From: Peptococcaceae bacterium SCADC1_2_3
GTDB taxonomy: Bacteria > Bacillota > Desulfotomaculia > Desulfotomaculales > Nap2-2B
Length of the DNA stretch: 37,989 bases
Direction of reading: 5' to 3'
NCBI GenBank assembly: GCA_000681355.2
Contig: JJNX02000014.1
Span: 1 to 37,989, forward strand
Under the pieces are notes generated by a model, which was not told where the DNA came from, did no database searches, and was given only the letters and a program-made list of their open reading frames with translations. Made by a program: the position numbers and the translations under genes. Of this stretch, positions 14,859 through 22,656 are shown piece by piece (the first letter of the stretch is position 1; each line of letters starts with the position of its first letter).

Positions 14859-15536
14859 TCAAGCGCTAAAAATAGCGCTGCCTATACGGACTATATTTGC
14901 TCCTTCTTCTACGGCCACCTCGTAATCGTTACTCATCCCCATGGAAAGGTAAACTAAGGCCAGACCCGGTCTATTTTTGCTTGAATTTTCAGCCAGGACC
15001 CTTAATTTTCTGAATACCGGTCTTGTTTCTTCAGGGTTGTCCGTTTGAGGAGCCATAGCCATCAAGCCCAGTATTTGTAAACCAGGCAAGTGCGCCACTT
15101 CGTCAAGGAAACCGGTCAGCTCAACCGGGGCCAGACCGTGTTTGCTGGGTTCTCCTGATACGTTTACTTGCACTAAAACATTCACTTTCGTGCTTTTCTT
15201 TAGAGCCCAGCGATTAATTTCCTGGGCTAAAGAATAGCGGTCAAGAGAATGAATAAGTTTTACCTTTCCCACAATATTTTTAACTTTATTTGTTTGTAAG
15301 TGACCAATCATATGCCATTCGATTCCGGGAGGTAAAAGAGGTTGTTTAGCTAACAATTCTTGCACTTTATTTTCGCCAAACGTGGTAAGGCCCTCGTTTA
15401 TAGCCTCCTGGATAGTTTGGGGGGAGATTGTTTTGGTTACGGCGACAATTTTTATGACCTCCGGATTACGTCCCGATTTTTTAGCGGCCAGTTTTATTTT
15501 TTTGTACACCGTAAGCAAATTTTCCCTAATTCCCAT
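14859..15536 (-). CDS. yggS: YggS/PLPBP family pyridoxal-phosphate homeostasis protein
   Basis: A 225-residue alanine-racemase-like TIM barrel that binds PLP but has no known catalytic activity; it buffers PLP and affects amino-acid metabolism. The PLP lysine is K35 in KIVAVTKTISP. Other signatures are FGENKVQELLAK, WHMIGHLQTNKVK, VNVLVQVNVSGEPSKHGL, LGLMAMAP, and the C-terminal LSMGMSNDYEVAVEEGANIV with RIGSAIF. It heads the yggS-sepF-proC-yggT block on the minus strand; copy D of the interspersed element now separates it from sepF. Confidence 0.96.
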   Translation of the reverse strand: MGIRENLLTVYKKIKLAAKKSGRNPEVIKIVAVTKTISPQTIQEAINEGLTTFGENKVQELLAKQPLLPPGIEWHMIGHLQTNKVKNIVGKVKLIHSLDRYSLAQEINRWALKKSTKVNVLVQVNVSGEPSKHGLAPVELTGFLDEVAHLPGLQILGLMAMAPQTDNPEETRPVFRKLRVLAENSSKNRPGLALVYLSMGMSNDYEVAVEEGANIVRIGSAIFSA

Positions 15537-15585
15537 TAATGTTTACCTTAGGCCCTTTACCCTTTACCGTAATTTTATCTTAACC

Positions 15586-16245
15586 TTAATTGAGCTTTTT
15601 TCTTTCACCGGTAATTAAGTAAATTATAGCTTCCCCAATATCTGTGGCGTGGTCAGCTATCCTTTCCAAATACCGGCTGACATAAAGCAAGTAAGATGAT
15701 TGGACAATCGACTTGGGGTCAGCTAAAATATTATCAATCAGCAACTGAAATATTTTAGTAAAAATATGATCTACTTCATCATCTAAAGTACACATTTCTT
15801 GGGCTTTTTGGACGTCCCTTTCCCTGTACGCCTCAAACCCGTCTTTAATCATTTGTTGGACTAAACGGGACATTTTAGTTAAATATTCGCTGCTTTTCCG
15901 GTTTAATTCAGACTCCCTTATACACATGGTAGCTTGAGCAATATCTACCGCATGATCGCCTATGCGTTCTAAACTTAAAAGAATTTTAATTCCTGTTACG
16001 ACCATTCTTAAGTCCCGGGCCATTGGCTGTTGGGTGGCAATTAATTTAATGCATTTACTTTCAATTTTGGCGTATAGTTCATCAATTTCCTCATCACACA
16101 TAATTACCTGTGCCGCCCCCGCCGGATCCAGCTTTATTAAGGACTGGACAGCATTATAAATAGCTTGCTCCACTAAATTGGCCAACTGGAAAATATCTTC
16201 TTGTATTTCAATTAATGCTTTGTCAAAAGACGAACGCGGATTCAT
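15586..16245 (-). CDS. phoU: Phosphate-specific transport accessory protein PhoU
   Basis: A 219-residue protein made of two three-helix PhoU repeats. Each carries the metal-binding E/D-xxx-D pattern: CDEEIDELYAKIESKCIKLI with ERIGDHAVDIAQAT in the first half, and LDDEVDHIFTKIFQL with ERIADHATDIGEAI in the second. PhoU restrains phosphate uptake and PhoR signalling together with PstB. It lies downstream of pstB on the same strand, 216 bp away, the gap being occupied by element copy E. Confidence 0.96.
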   Translation of the reverse strand: MNPRSSFDKALIEIQEDIFQLANLVEQAIYNAVQSLIKLDPAGAAQVIMCDEEIDELYAKIESKCIKLIATQQPMARDLRMVVTGIKILLSLERIGDHAVDIAQATMCIRESELNRKSSEYLTKMSRLVQQMIKDGFEAYRERDVQKAQEMCTLDDEVDHIFTKIFQLLIDNILADPKSIVQSSYLLYVSRYLERIADHATDIGEAIIYLITGERKKLN

Positions 16246-16279
16246 TTTCTATACTCCCTGATTTAATGGTATGTTTTTT

Positions 16280-16397
16280 GTAACTACTTAGGTTCATAGG
16301 GGCAAAGGCACAGAGGCACAAAGTTTTTTTGCCAGACTTGCAGATTTCTATATGTTTTCATTTTCCTTTGCCCCTCTGTGCCTACCTGAATAGTTAC
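16280..16397 (-). mobile_element. Interspersed GTAACT element, copy E: minimal 118-bp form, perfect 8-bp direct repeats
   Basis: The simplest intact copy. On the minus strand: GTAACTATTCAGGTAGGCAC, AGAGGGGCAAAGGAAA, then ATGAAAACATATAGAAATCT GCAAGTCTGGCAAAAA (MKTYRNLQVWQK), then CTTTGTGCCTCTGTGCCTTT and an inverted end GTAGTTAC. Flanking repeats are TGTTTTTT at 16272-16279 and 16398-16405, perfect and 8 bp. It separates pstB from phoU. Confidence 0.9.
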
Positions 16398-16461
16398 TGT
16401 TTTTTAATATATTATGTATCTTCCCGGTTGACAAGTAAAAATTCACCTTGAAAAAAACTTT

Positions 16462-17244
16462 TTAACCAAATCTGCCAGAAATATAATCTTCGGTACGCTG
16501 GTCCTTGGGACGGGTAAATATTTCCTCGGTAGCCCCATGTTCAATTAGTTCACCGTTTAAGAAGAAAGCGGTAACGTCAGAAACCCGGGCCGCCTGTTGC
16601 ATATTATGGGTAACAATAACAATGGTATAGTCTTTTTTTAAGACTTGAATTAGCTCTTCAATTTTAAGGGTAGAAATAGGGTCCAGAGCCGAACTGGGTT
16701 CGTCCATAAGCAAAACCTCGGGTTCTACCGCTAAAAGACGGGCAATACAAAGGCGCTGCTGTTGCCCTCCCGAGAGTCCTAAAGCCGATTTGAAAAGACG
16801 GTCGTTTACTTCTTCCCACAAGACAGCCAGGCGCAGGCTTTTTTCAATAATTTCATCAAGTTGGCGCTTGTTTTTTAACCCGTGAATCTTGGGACCATAA
16901 GCTACATTATCATATACCGACATGGGAAAAGGATTAGGTCGTTGAAATACCATGCCGACCTGTTTGCGTAAATTGGCTACGTCAACCTCAGGCCCATATA
17001 TGTTTTCTCCTTCCAACAGGATAGTCCCTTCTACCTTTACCCCTTCAATTAAATCATTCATCCGGTTTAAAGTTCGTAAAAAAGTAGATTTGCCGCAACC
17101 TGAAGGGCCAATAAGAGCGGTAATTTTATTTGCTTTTATATCCAGGTTAACGCTTTTTAGAGCTTGATAATCTTTATAAAAAAGGTTTAACTTTTTAACT
17201 AAAATTTTGTTTTTATTTGGTTCGTTTAATTCACTTTTATCCAT
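16462..17244 (-). CDS. pstB: Phosphate ABC transporter ATP-binding protein
   Basis: ATPase of the high-affinity PstSCAB phosphate importer. Walker [10 protein letters not shown] (about 43-51), Q-loop [20 protein letters not shown] (typical PstB), ABC signature [16 protein letters not shown], Walker [14 protein letters not shown], and H-loop [17 protein letters not shown] are all present. 260 residues, normal. The partner genes pstS, pstC and pstA are not upstream: the preceding 475 bp contain only an interspersed element with a broken gene, and beyond that fmdB-like faces the other way. It must act with permeases encoded elsewhere. Confidence 0.97.
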   Translation of the reverse strand: MDKSELNEPNKNKILVKKLNLFYKDYQALKSVNLDIKANKITALIGPSGCGKSTFLRTLNRMNDLIEGVKVEGTILLEGENIYGPEVDVANLRKQVGMVFQRPNPFPMSVYDNVAYGPKIHGLKNKRQLDEIIEKSLRLAVLWEEVNDRLFKSALGLSGGQQQRLCIARLLAVEPEVLLMDEPSSALDPISTLKIEELIQVLKKDYTIVIVTHNMQQAARVSDVTAFFLNGELIEHGATEEIFTRPKDQRTEDYISGRFG

Positions 17245-17267
17245 AAGTTGACCTTAGTTTATTTTAA

Positions 17268-17601
17268 GTAATTACTCAGGTTCAGAGGGGCAAAGGCACA
17301 GAGGCACAAAGTTTTTTTACCAGACCTGCAGATCCCTATACGTTTTCATTTTCCTTTGCCCCTCTGTGCCTACCTGAATAGAGTTTCGACCATAACCTTC
17401 CGCTATGTTGCCGGGAACTGAAATCGCGCAACGTCTCATTTGAGAAGTTAATCCGTAAGCTTCATCCTTGAGAAACCCTTTAGAAATCTTATATATTTCA
17501 GTAACTAAAGTCATTGATTTTTACCAGACTTGCAGATTTCTATATGTTTTCATTTTCCTTTGCCCCTCTGTGCCTTTGCTCCTATGAACCTAAGTAGTTA
17601 A
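17268..17601 (-). mobile_element. Interspersed GTAACT element, copy F: composite, still carries four-helix-bundle gene
   Basis: On the minus strand the outer left end (TAACTACTTAGGTTCATAGG) and leader run into ATG and about 57 codons of a four-helix-bundle gene, which breaks off into a complete second element (about 17382 down to 17268; its own GTAACT end is trimmed to CTATTCAGG at the gene junction). Direct repeats TTTATTTTA lie at 17258-17266 and 17603-17611, one or two bases off the ends. The gap 17245-17720 contains only this element plus the promoter region of the next gene. Confidence 0.8.
17317..17553 (-). pseudogene. Four-helix-bundle protein (S23/Avd-like), broken copy inside element F
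   Basis: From ATG at 17553 the frame reads MKTYRNLQVW, a TAA stop (codon 11, 17521-17523, where other copies have CAA), then KSMTLVTEIYKISKGFLKDE and AYGLTSQMRRCAISVPGNIA EGYGRN. This is the N-terminal half of the four-helix-bundle family (TIGR02436) known from 23S rRNA intervening sequences and related to Avd of diversity-generating retroelements; members are about 115-130 residues. The second half is replaced by a new element copy, from which the last codons up to the stop at 17317 are read (again MKTYRDLQVW). Without the first 10 codons a 65-residue frame from MTLVTEIY remains open, but half the bundle is missing. Confidence 0.8.
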
Positions 17602-17720
17602 TTTTATTTTAGCATATAGCCACCCTTGTAAGCTAGTAATATTAAATGACTTGACTATACTGTGTTTTAAGTATAAATTAATTTTAGTAAATATTATAAA
17701 AACCGAGAGGAGAAAAGCAA

Positions 17721-17972
17721 ATGCCTATTTACGAATTCCGTTGTACTGGGTGCAAAAAACGTTTTGAAAAATTATGCGTTATGGGAGAAACTGGCAAAGA
17801 TTTAATTTGTCCCAATTGCGGAGCAGTAAAACCCATTCGGGTAATGAGCAGCTTTAAGTCCTCAGGAAGCATTGAGCGCGATTTTGAGGGTGACTTTGAA
17901 GGTGCTAATGACTTTAATAATACCGGCTGCAGCGGTTGCAGTTCTGCTTCATGTTCTTCTTGCGGTTATTAA
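17721..17972 (+). CDS. FmdB-type zinc ribbon protein
   Basis: An 83-residue protein with the FmdB/CxxC zinc ribbon MPIYEFRCTGCKKRFEKL and ICPNCGAVKPIRVMSS: four cysteines as CxxC pairs. The linker is acidic and Gly-rich, and the tail (TGCSGCSSASCSSCGY) adds more cysteines, as usual for the family. Regulatory or metal-binding roles are proposed, none proven. GAGAGGAG precedes the ATG by 8 bp. TTGACT at 17651 and TATAAA at 17672 (15-bp spacing) may be its promoter. It converges on dedA, overlapping it by 4 bp. Confidence 0.88.
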   Translation: MPIYEFRCTGCKKRFEKLCVMGETGKDLICPNCGAVKPIRVMSSFKSSGSIERDFEGDFEGANDFNNTGCSGCSSASCSSCGY

Positions 17973-18649
17973 ATTTTGCGGGTAGGATGGCGTAAATGAC
18001 GTAAATAACAAATATAATGGTAGATTAAGTAAAATAACAAAAGCGCGCCCCCAATTAAAACCAGCCGGGAATTAATTAAACGACTGATGGTTTCCCATTT
18101 GTAACCAAAAAGCATACCCACGGATAGGTTAAAGGCAGACCAGGCTACCGCAAAGATAGTATTGTAAAACAAAAATTTGAGGATATTTAACTTACTTAAA
18201 CCGGCTATGTAAGGAGTCAGGTTGCTGACCATAGGTACAAAACGCCCGAATATAATAAAAACAGGGGCGGAATGTTCAAACCAGGCCTGGGCGCGGTTAA
18301 ACTTTTGCGGGGTTAAGTAGAGGTATTTACCGTAGCGGTAAAAAAAGGGCTCTCCTATATGCCGGCCAATAAGATAGGCCAGTATTGCTCCCAAATTAAA
18401 GCCTACCGTAGCTGCAATTAAGGCCGGGTAAAAGTTTAATTTACCCTGGTTAATTAAAAAGCCGGTAAGAATAACCATAATTCCCCCGGGAAAAAAGGGT
18501 ATCCCCATGGCTTCAACAACAACGCCTAGCAAAAGGCCTCCTATCCCAAACGCTCCCAGGTAACTAATTATCCATCCCCTAACCAATAAATTTTGCTCCT
18601 TTTGGAAGTAGTATTTCCTTTTAAAAAGGTTTTTTATTACTTGAAACAA
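17969..18649 (-). CDS. DedA family membrane protein
   Basis: A 226-residue polytopic membrane protein of the DedA/VTT (SNARE-associated) family, implicated in flipping undecaprenyl phosphate or phosphatidylethanolamine and in membrane homeostasis. Signatures: EAMGIPFFPGGIMVILTGFL, NLGAILAYLIGRHIGEPFFY, RYGKYLYLT, and IIFGRFVPMVSNLTPYIAGL with the conserved F-x-R-x-P. Five or so hydrophobic segments are visible. It starts just after a strong terminator that separates it from mtrB, so it needs its own promoter or read-through. Confidence 0.93.
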   Translation of the reverse strand: MFQVIKNLFKRKYYFQKEQNLLVRGWIISYLGAFGIGGLLLGVVVEAMGIPFFPGGIMVILTGFLINQGKLNFYPALIAATVGFNLGAILAYLIGRHIGEPFFYRYGKYLYLTPQKFNRAQAWFEHSAPVFIIFGRFVPMVSNLTPYIAGLSKLNILKFLFYNTIFAVAWSAFNLSVGMLFGYKWETISRLINSRLVLIGGALLLFYLIYHYICYLRHLRHPTRKI

Positions 18650-18690
18650 AAACCCGCTTGATAGTATTTGTTTTAAGCAGGTTTTTGTTT
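18644..18690 (-). terminator. Rho-independent terminator downstream of mtrB
   Basis: On the minus strand, AAACAAAAACCTGCTT pairs with AAGCGGGTTTTTGTTT across a 15-base loop (one mismatch) and ends in a T-rich tract. It follows the mtrB stop by about 20 bp and overlaps the dedA start codon region; the stem is symmetrical enough to act in both directions. Confidence 0.75.
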
Positions 18691-18711
18691 CGCGGGTTCT
18701 TCTTTTTTTCT

Positions 18712-18945
18712 TTATTCTCCGGTAGTGCGCAGTTTGCCGTGCTTGGTCAATACTTCAGCGTTGCCCCGGATTTTAATGGCTGAAGTATGTTCGGTAAATT
18801 GGGCAATCATAATTTCCCCTTTATCTAGCTTTTCCGAATGATGAAATTTTGTATCTTTACCGCGGGTAAGACCAAAAATAGCTACCCCGTTATCCAGGGC
18901 TTTAATTACCACGTATTCCGCACAAAGCTCCCACTGGTCTGTCAT
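18712..18945 (-). CDS. mtrB: Tryptophan RNA-binding attenuation protein (TRAP)
   Basis: TRAP forms an 11-mer ring that, with tryptophan bound, wraps trp leader RNA at GAG/UAG triplets. The 77-residue frame matches the B. subtilis protein along its length: [60 protein letters not shown]. The RNA-binding Lys of SEKLDKGE and the K-x-R of SAIKIRG are conserved, as is the tryptophan-pocket GLTRG-DT. AGAGGTGA lies upstream. It sits 19 bp behind dnaE and ahead of a strong terminator, so it is co-transcribed with dnaE rather than with folE or trp genes. No trp operon or anti-TRAP lies in the window. Confidence 0.95.
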   Translation of the reverse strand: MTDQWELCAEYVVIKALDNGVAIFGLTRGKDTKFHHSEKLDKGEIMIAQFTEHTSAIKIRGNAEVLTKHGKLRTTGE

Positions 18946-18963
18946 TTTAAATCACCTCTTACT

Positions 18964-21900
18964 TTAAGTTTCATTATTTTTAATTTTTACGTTTGCGCTC
19001 CCCAGCAAATTTTTTAATTCGGCTATAATTGGCCCTGATAAATTTACCCAATAATCTTGCCCTGTAAGAACCATTTTCCTTTCCTCGGGAAAGAATAAAT
19101 ATACGGGGGATTTTCCCGGAAAACTGCGTAGAATATCTTGAGTTTGGGCAATTAAATGGAGGGACAGCTTTTCATTTACCAGTTTTAGGTAAAGACTGGC
19201 GCTAACTTTTTTAGACAGCAAAGATAACTCGTCACAGATTACTTTATTATCTTCGCTCCCCGTATTTACCCGTCCTTTTACCAAAACAATCGCTTCGGTT
19301 TTTAAAAAAGAGACATACTTTTGATATACCCGGGGGAAAAAAACTACCTCCAGGCTGCCCGTTAAATCTTCCAGGGTCCCAAAGGCCATTGTTTCGTTAC
19401 GGCGCGTATTAACTTTTTTAAGTGAAGTTAACATGCCTCCAACAGATAAGACACTATCCTCATCCTTTATTTCCCGTACTTCAGCCAGGCAGGCGGTGGT
19501 GTATTCGGCCAACGACTGCCGGTATTCGGTCAGCGGGTGTCCGCTGATATACAAACCCAAGGATTCCTTTTCCATCGTCAATAATTCTTGTTTGGGGTAT
19601 TCGGCCAGGTCGGGCAGTTCAAGCAGGTTTTTTTGAGCGCCGCCATCCAGTAAGTCCAAAAGAGACAACTGGCCATGGTTACGTTCTCGCTGGGCTGCCT
19701 GCGCCAGGCCCAATCCTATGTCTACGGCTGCTATTAGTTGAGCCCGCCGGTTCCCTAAAGAATCAAAAGCGCCACATTTAATTAAGCTCTCCAGAACACG
19801 CTTATTTATTATTCTGGTGTCCAGACGGCGGCAAAAATCAGCGTAAGATTGAAAATGACCATCTTTTTGCCGGGACCTTATAATTGCTTCCGTTGCTGTT
19901 AAACCCACGTTTTTTATGGCTGCCAGGCCAAAACGAATTTTGTTTTGCGCCGGTGCAAAGTCTTTTTGGCTTTCATTAATATCAGGAGGTAGAACTTCTA
20001 TTTTTAAGCGCCGGCATTCTTCAATATAAACGGCGATTTTATCGGTATTATCCTTAAAGGAGGTAAGTAAAGCCGCCATATATTCGGCCGCGTAATTGGC
20101 TTTTAAGAAAGCAGTTTGGTAAGCCACCAGGGCATAAGCCGCCGAGTGGGATTTATTAAAGCCGTAACCGGCAAAATACTCCATTAAGTCAAAGATTTGA
20201 GCGCTAATAGAGTTATTTAGGCCGTTTTTTTCGGCCCCACCAATAAATTGGGCGCGTAGTCCGGCAATAATTTCTGGTTTTTTCTTACCCATGGCCCGGC
20301 GCAAAAGGTCAGCTTCACTTAAGGTAAAACCTGCCAGCTCACTGGCAACCCGCATTACCTGTTCCTGGTATAAAATTATCCCGTAAGTATCCTTTAAAAT
20401 TGTTTCCAGCTTGGGATGAAGGTAAACCACCTTTTTTTCTCCGTGTTTTCGTTTAATAAAATCTTCAACCATTCCACTGCCTAAAGGTCCGGGGCGATAA
20501 AGGGCCACCAGGGCTACTAAATCTTCAAAATATTGCGGCCGCAAATCCTTTAAAAGGGTTCTCATGCCGCTGCTTTCCAGTTGAAAAACCCCAATGCTTT
20601 CCCCTTGGCTTAAAAGAGCGAAAGTTTTTGGATCATCCAGGGGAATCTGGTCAATGTCTATAGCGGGACCGCCGCCCTCACAAATTAAACGTAAAGTATC
20701 CGCAATTACCGTTAAGGTCCGGAGCCCCAAAAGATCTATTTTTAAAAGGCCCAGTTCTTCTACCTGGTCCTTGGTAAACTGCGTAGTTAAAGGTCCATCG
20801 GTAGATTTATAAAGGGGTAAATAATTTGTCAGGGGCTCTGGCGTAATTACAATTCCAGCCGCATGAGTAGAAGCGTGTCTGGGCATACCTTCCAACATTA
20901 TGGCCGTATCAATTAGTTGCTTTACCCGTTCATCCTGCTGGTATAATTCCTTTAGTTCAAGAGATTCCCGAAGGGCTTTTTCAATGGTAATGTGGAATTC
21001 AGCCGGAATTAGTTTGGCTACCTGGTCCACTTCACTATAAGGTATATCCATTACCCGGCCCACGTCTCTGATGGCTGCCCGCGCCATCATGGTTCCAAAG
21101 GTGACAATTTGGGCCACCCGGTCAGCACCATATTTGTTAATTATATAATCAATTACCGTACTCCGTTGCTCAAAACAAAAGTCTATATCCACATCCGGCA
21201 AGGAAATACGTTCCGGATTTAAAAAGCGTTCAAATAATAAACCGTATTTTAACGGGTCGAGATTAGTTATCCCCAGCAGGTAGGCTACCAAGCTGCCGGC
21301 GGCTGAACCCCGCCCCGGTCCAACCGGGATATTATTTTGGCGGGCGAAGTGAATAAAATCCCATACAATAAGAAAATAAGTGGCGTAACCCATTTCATTA
21401 ATTACCTTAAGTTCAAGGTCTAAACGCGAGCGCAGGGAAGTTAAAAGTTGGTCGTCGGTCGTCGGTCGTCGGTCGTCGGTGAGGGGATCAATCTTTATCC
21501 CGTACCGCCACTCAATTCCTTCCCAACACAATTTTTTTAAATAACTGTCTACCGTAAAACCTGACGGCACGTTATATGCCGGCAGGAGGGTTTGTCCAAA
21601 GGGTAAATTTACTTCACAGCGCTCGCTAATGTGCCGGGTATTTTCTATGGCTGATGGTACTTCCCGAAAAATAGCTTCCATTTCGGCCGGGCTTTTTAAA
21701 TAAAGCTCCTGCGAGCGAAATTTTAATCGCGCCGGATCGCTTATAAATTTACCTGTTTGAATGCACAACAATACATCCTGGATGAAGGCGTGTTCCTTTT
21801 GAACGTAATGGACATCATTAGTGGCTACTAAAGGAATATCCAGGGTGCGGTGTAAATTAATTAGTTCCTTATTAATTATTTGTTGTTCGGGTAAACCATG

Positions 21901-22425
21901 TTCCTGTAATTCTAAATAAAAATTACCCGCCCCAAAAATATCGCGGTATTCAAGGGCTGCTTTTTTGGCTCTTTCTAAGTCTCCTTTTAGAATTAAGTCG
22001 GGTATTTCACCGGCAAAACACCCGCTTAAAGCAATAAGCCCTTGGTGGTATTTAAAGAGAATATTTTTATCTACCCGTGGTTTGTAATAAAAACCCTCGG
22101 TATAACTTGCGGATACTAACCGCAATAAATTACGGTAGCCAGTTTCATTTTCCGCTAGAAGAATCAGGTGGTACAGTTGGTCATCTATATGGGGTGTACG
22201 ATCACGCATGGTGCGGGGGGCTACGTATACCTCGCAACCCAATATAGGTTTGATCTTTTCTTTTTGGCAGGCTTTATAAAAATCAATAATTCCAAACATG
22301 CTTCCGTGGTCGGTAATGGCCAAGGCCGGCATATTAAAAGTTTTAGCGGCCGCAACCGCCTCTTTAATTCTAGCTGCTCCGTCAAGCAAACTATACTCTG
22401 TATGCAGGTGCAAGTGCACAAACAT
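18964..22425 (-). CDS. dnaE: DNA polymerase III subunit alpha
   Basis: Replicative polymerase of the DnaE1 type, about 1153 residues. PHP domain at the N-terminus (MFVHLHLHTEYSLLDGAARI, then AITDHGSMFG); polymerase core with GPGRGSAAGSLVAYLLGI and the catalytic PDVDIDFCFEQR aspartates; helix-hairpin-helix region (FNKSHSAAYALVAYQTAFLK upstream of it); C-terminal OB fold (VGGMLTSLKKVNTRRNETMA). I start at ATG 22425, since the longer frame to 22467 (MPLCPYYLEG) is made of interspersed-repeat sequence. Near residues 315-325 the peptide TDDRRPTTDDQ is encoded by a 7-bp tandem repeat in the loop between PHP and palm. mtrB follows in the same operon. Confidence 0.97.
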   Translation of the reverse strand: MFVHLHLHTEYSLLDGAARIKEAVAAAKTFNMPALAITDHGSMFGIIDFYKACQKEKIKPILGCEVYVAPRTMRDRTPHIDDQLYHLILLAENETGYRNLLRLVSASYTEGFYYKPRVDKNILFKYHQGLIALSGCFAGEIPDLILKGDLERAKKAALEYRDIFGAGNFYLELQEHGLPEQQIINKELINLHRTLDIPLVATNDVHYVQKEHAFIQDVLLCIQTGKFISDPARLKFRSQELYLKSPAEMEAIFREVPSAIENTRHISERCEVNLPFGQTLLPAYNVPSGFTVDSYLKKLCWEGIEWRYGIKIDPLTDDRRPTTDDQLLTSLRSRLDLELKVINEMGYATYFLIVWDFIHFARQNNIPVGPGRGSAAGSLVAYLLGITNLDPLKYGLLFERFLNPERISLPDVDIDFCFEQRSTVIDYIINKYGADRVAQIVTFGTMMARAAIRDVGRVMDIPYSEVDQVAKLIPAEFHITIEKALRESLELKELYQQDERVKQLIDTAIMLEGMPRHASTHAAGIVITPEPLTNYLPLYKSTDGPLTTQFTKDQVEELGLLKIDLLGLRTLTVIADTLRLICEGGGPAIDIDQIPLDDPKTFALLSQGESIGVFQLESSGMRTLLKDLRPQYFEDLVALVALYRPGPLGSGMVEDFIKRKHGEKKVVYLHPKLETILKDTYGIILYQEQVMRVASELAGFTLSEADLLRRAMGKKKPEIIAGLRAQFIGGAEKNGLNNSISAQIFDLMEYFAGYGFNKSHSAAYALVAYQTAFLKANYAAEYMAALLTSFKDNTDKIAVYIEECRRLKIEVLPPDINESQKDFAPAQNKIRFGLAAIKNVGLTATEAIIRSRQKDGHFQSYADFCRRLDTRIINKRVLESLIKCGAFDSLGNRRAQLIAAVDIGLGLAQAAQRERNHGQLSLLDLLDGGAQKNLLELPDLAEYPKQELLTMEKESLGLYISGHPLTEYRQSLAEYTTACLAEVREIKDEDSVLSVGGMLTSLKKVNTRRNETMAFGTLEDLTGSLEVVFFPRVYQKYVSFLKTEAIVLVKGRVNTGSEDNKVICDELSLLSKKVSASLYLKLVNEKLSLHLIAQTQDILRSFPGKSPVYLFFPEERKMVLTGQDYWVNLSGPIIAELKNLLGSANVKIKNNET
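21451..21480. repeat. Heptanucleotide tandem repeat inside dnaE
   Basis: Four copies of GTCGTCG plus two bases, perfect, in the dnaE reading frame. Since 7 is not a multiple of 3, gain or loss of one unit would shift the frame. A partial similar tract (GGTCGTCGGTTG) lies at about 35658-35669. Confidence 0.9.
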
Positions 22426-22449
22426 ATTTAAATCAATCCCTTCTAAATA

Positions 22450-22640
22450 ATAGGGGCAAAGGGGCAAAGTGCCAAAGGCACAAAGTTTTTTTGCCGGACT
22501 TGCAAATCTCTTTAGGATTTAGGATTTAGGATTTAGGATTTAGCTAGCCCCTATGTTTTCGTTTCCCCTACATCCTAGCCCCTACATCCTAGCCCCTACA
22601 TCCTAATCCCTACTGTTAGGACCTCTGTGCCTCTGTGCCT
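22450..22640 (-). mobile_element. Interspersed GTAACT element, copy G (ends eroded, internal tandem repeats)
   Basis: The outer 14 bp of both ends are missing, but the inner parts GGCACAAAGTTTTTTTGCCG and ACTTGCAAATCTC are the element core on the minus strand. The centre holds about five TTTAGGA heptamers (22511-22543) and three 14-bp units CCCCTACATCCTAG (22566-22607). The same arrangement with fewer units is in copy H. The element abuts the dnaE translation start region, so dnaE transcripts from upstream must pass through it. Confidence 0.75.
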
Positions 22641-22656
22641 CATTTCATATCACTTC

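Noticed and set aside
22426-22467. Extended dnaE N-terminus
   Set aside because: The extra 14 residues are encoded by element copy G; family members begin at MFVHLHLHTEYS.
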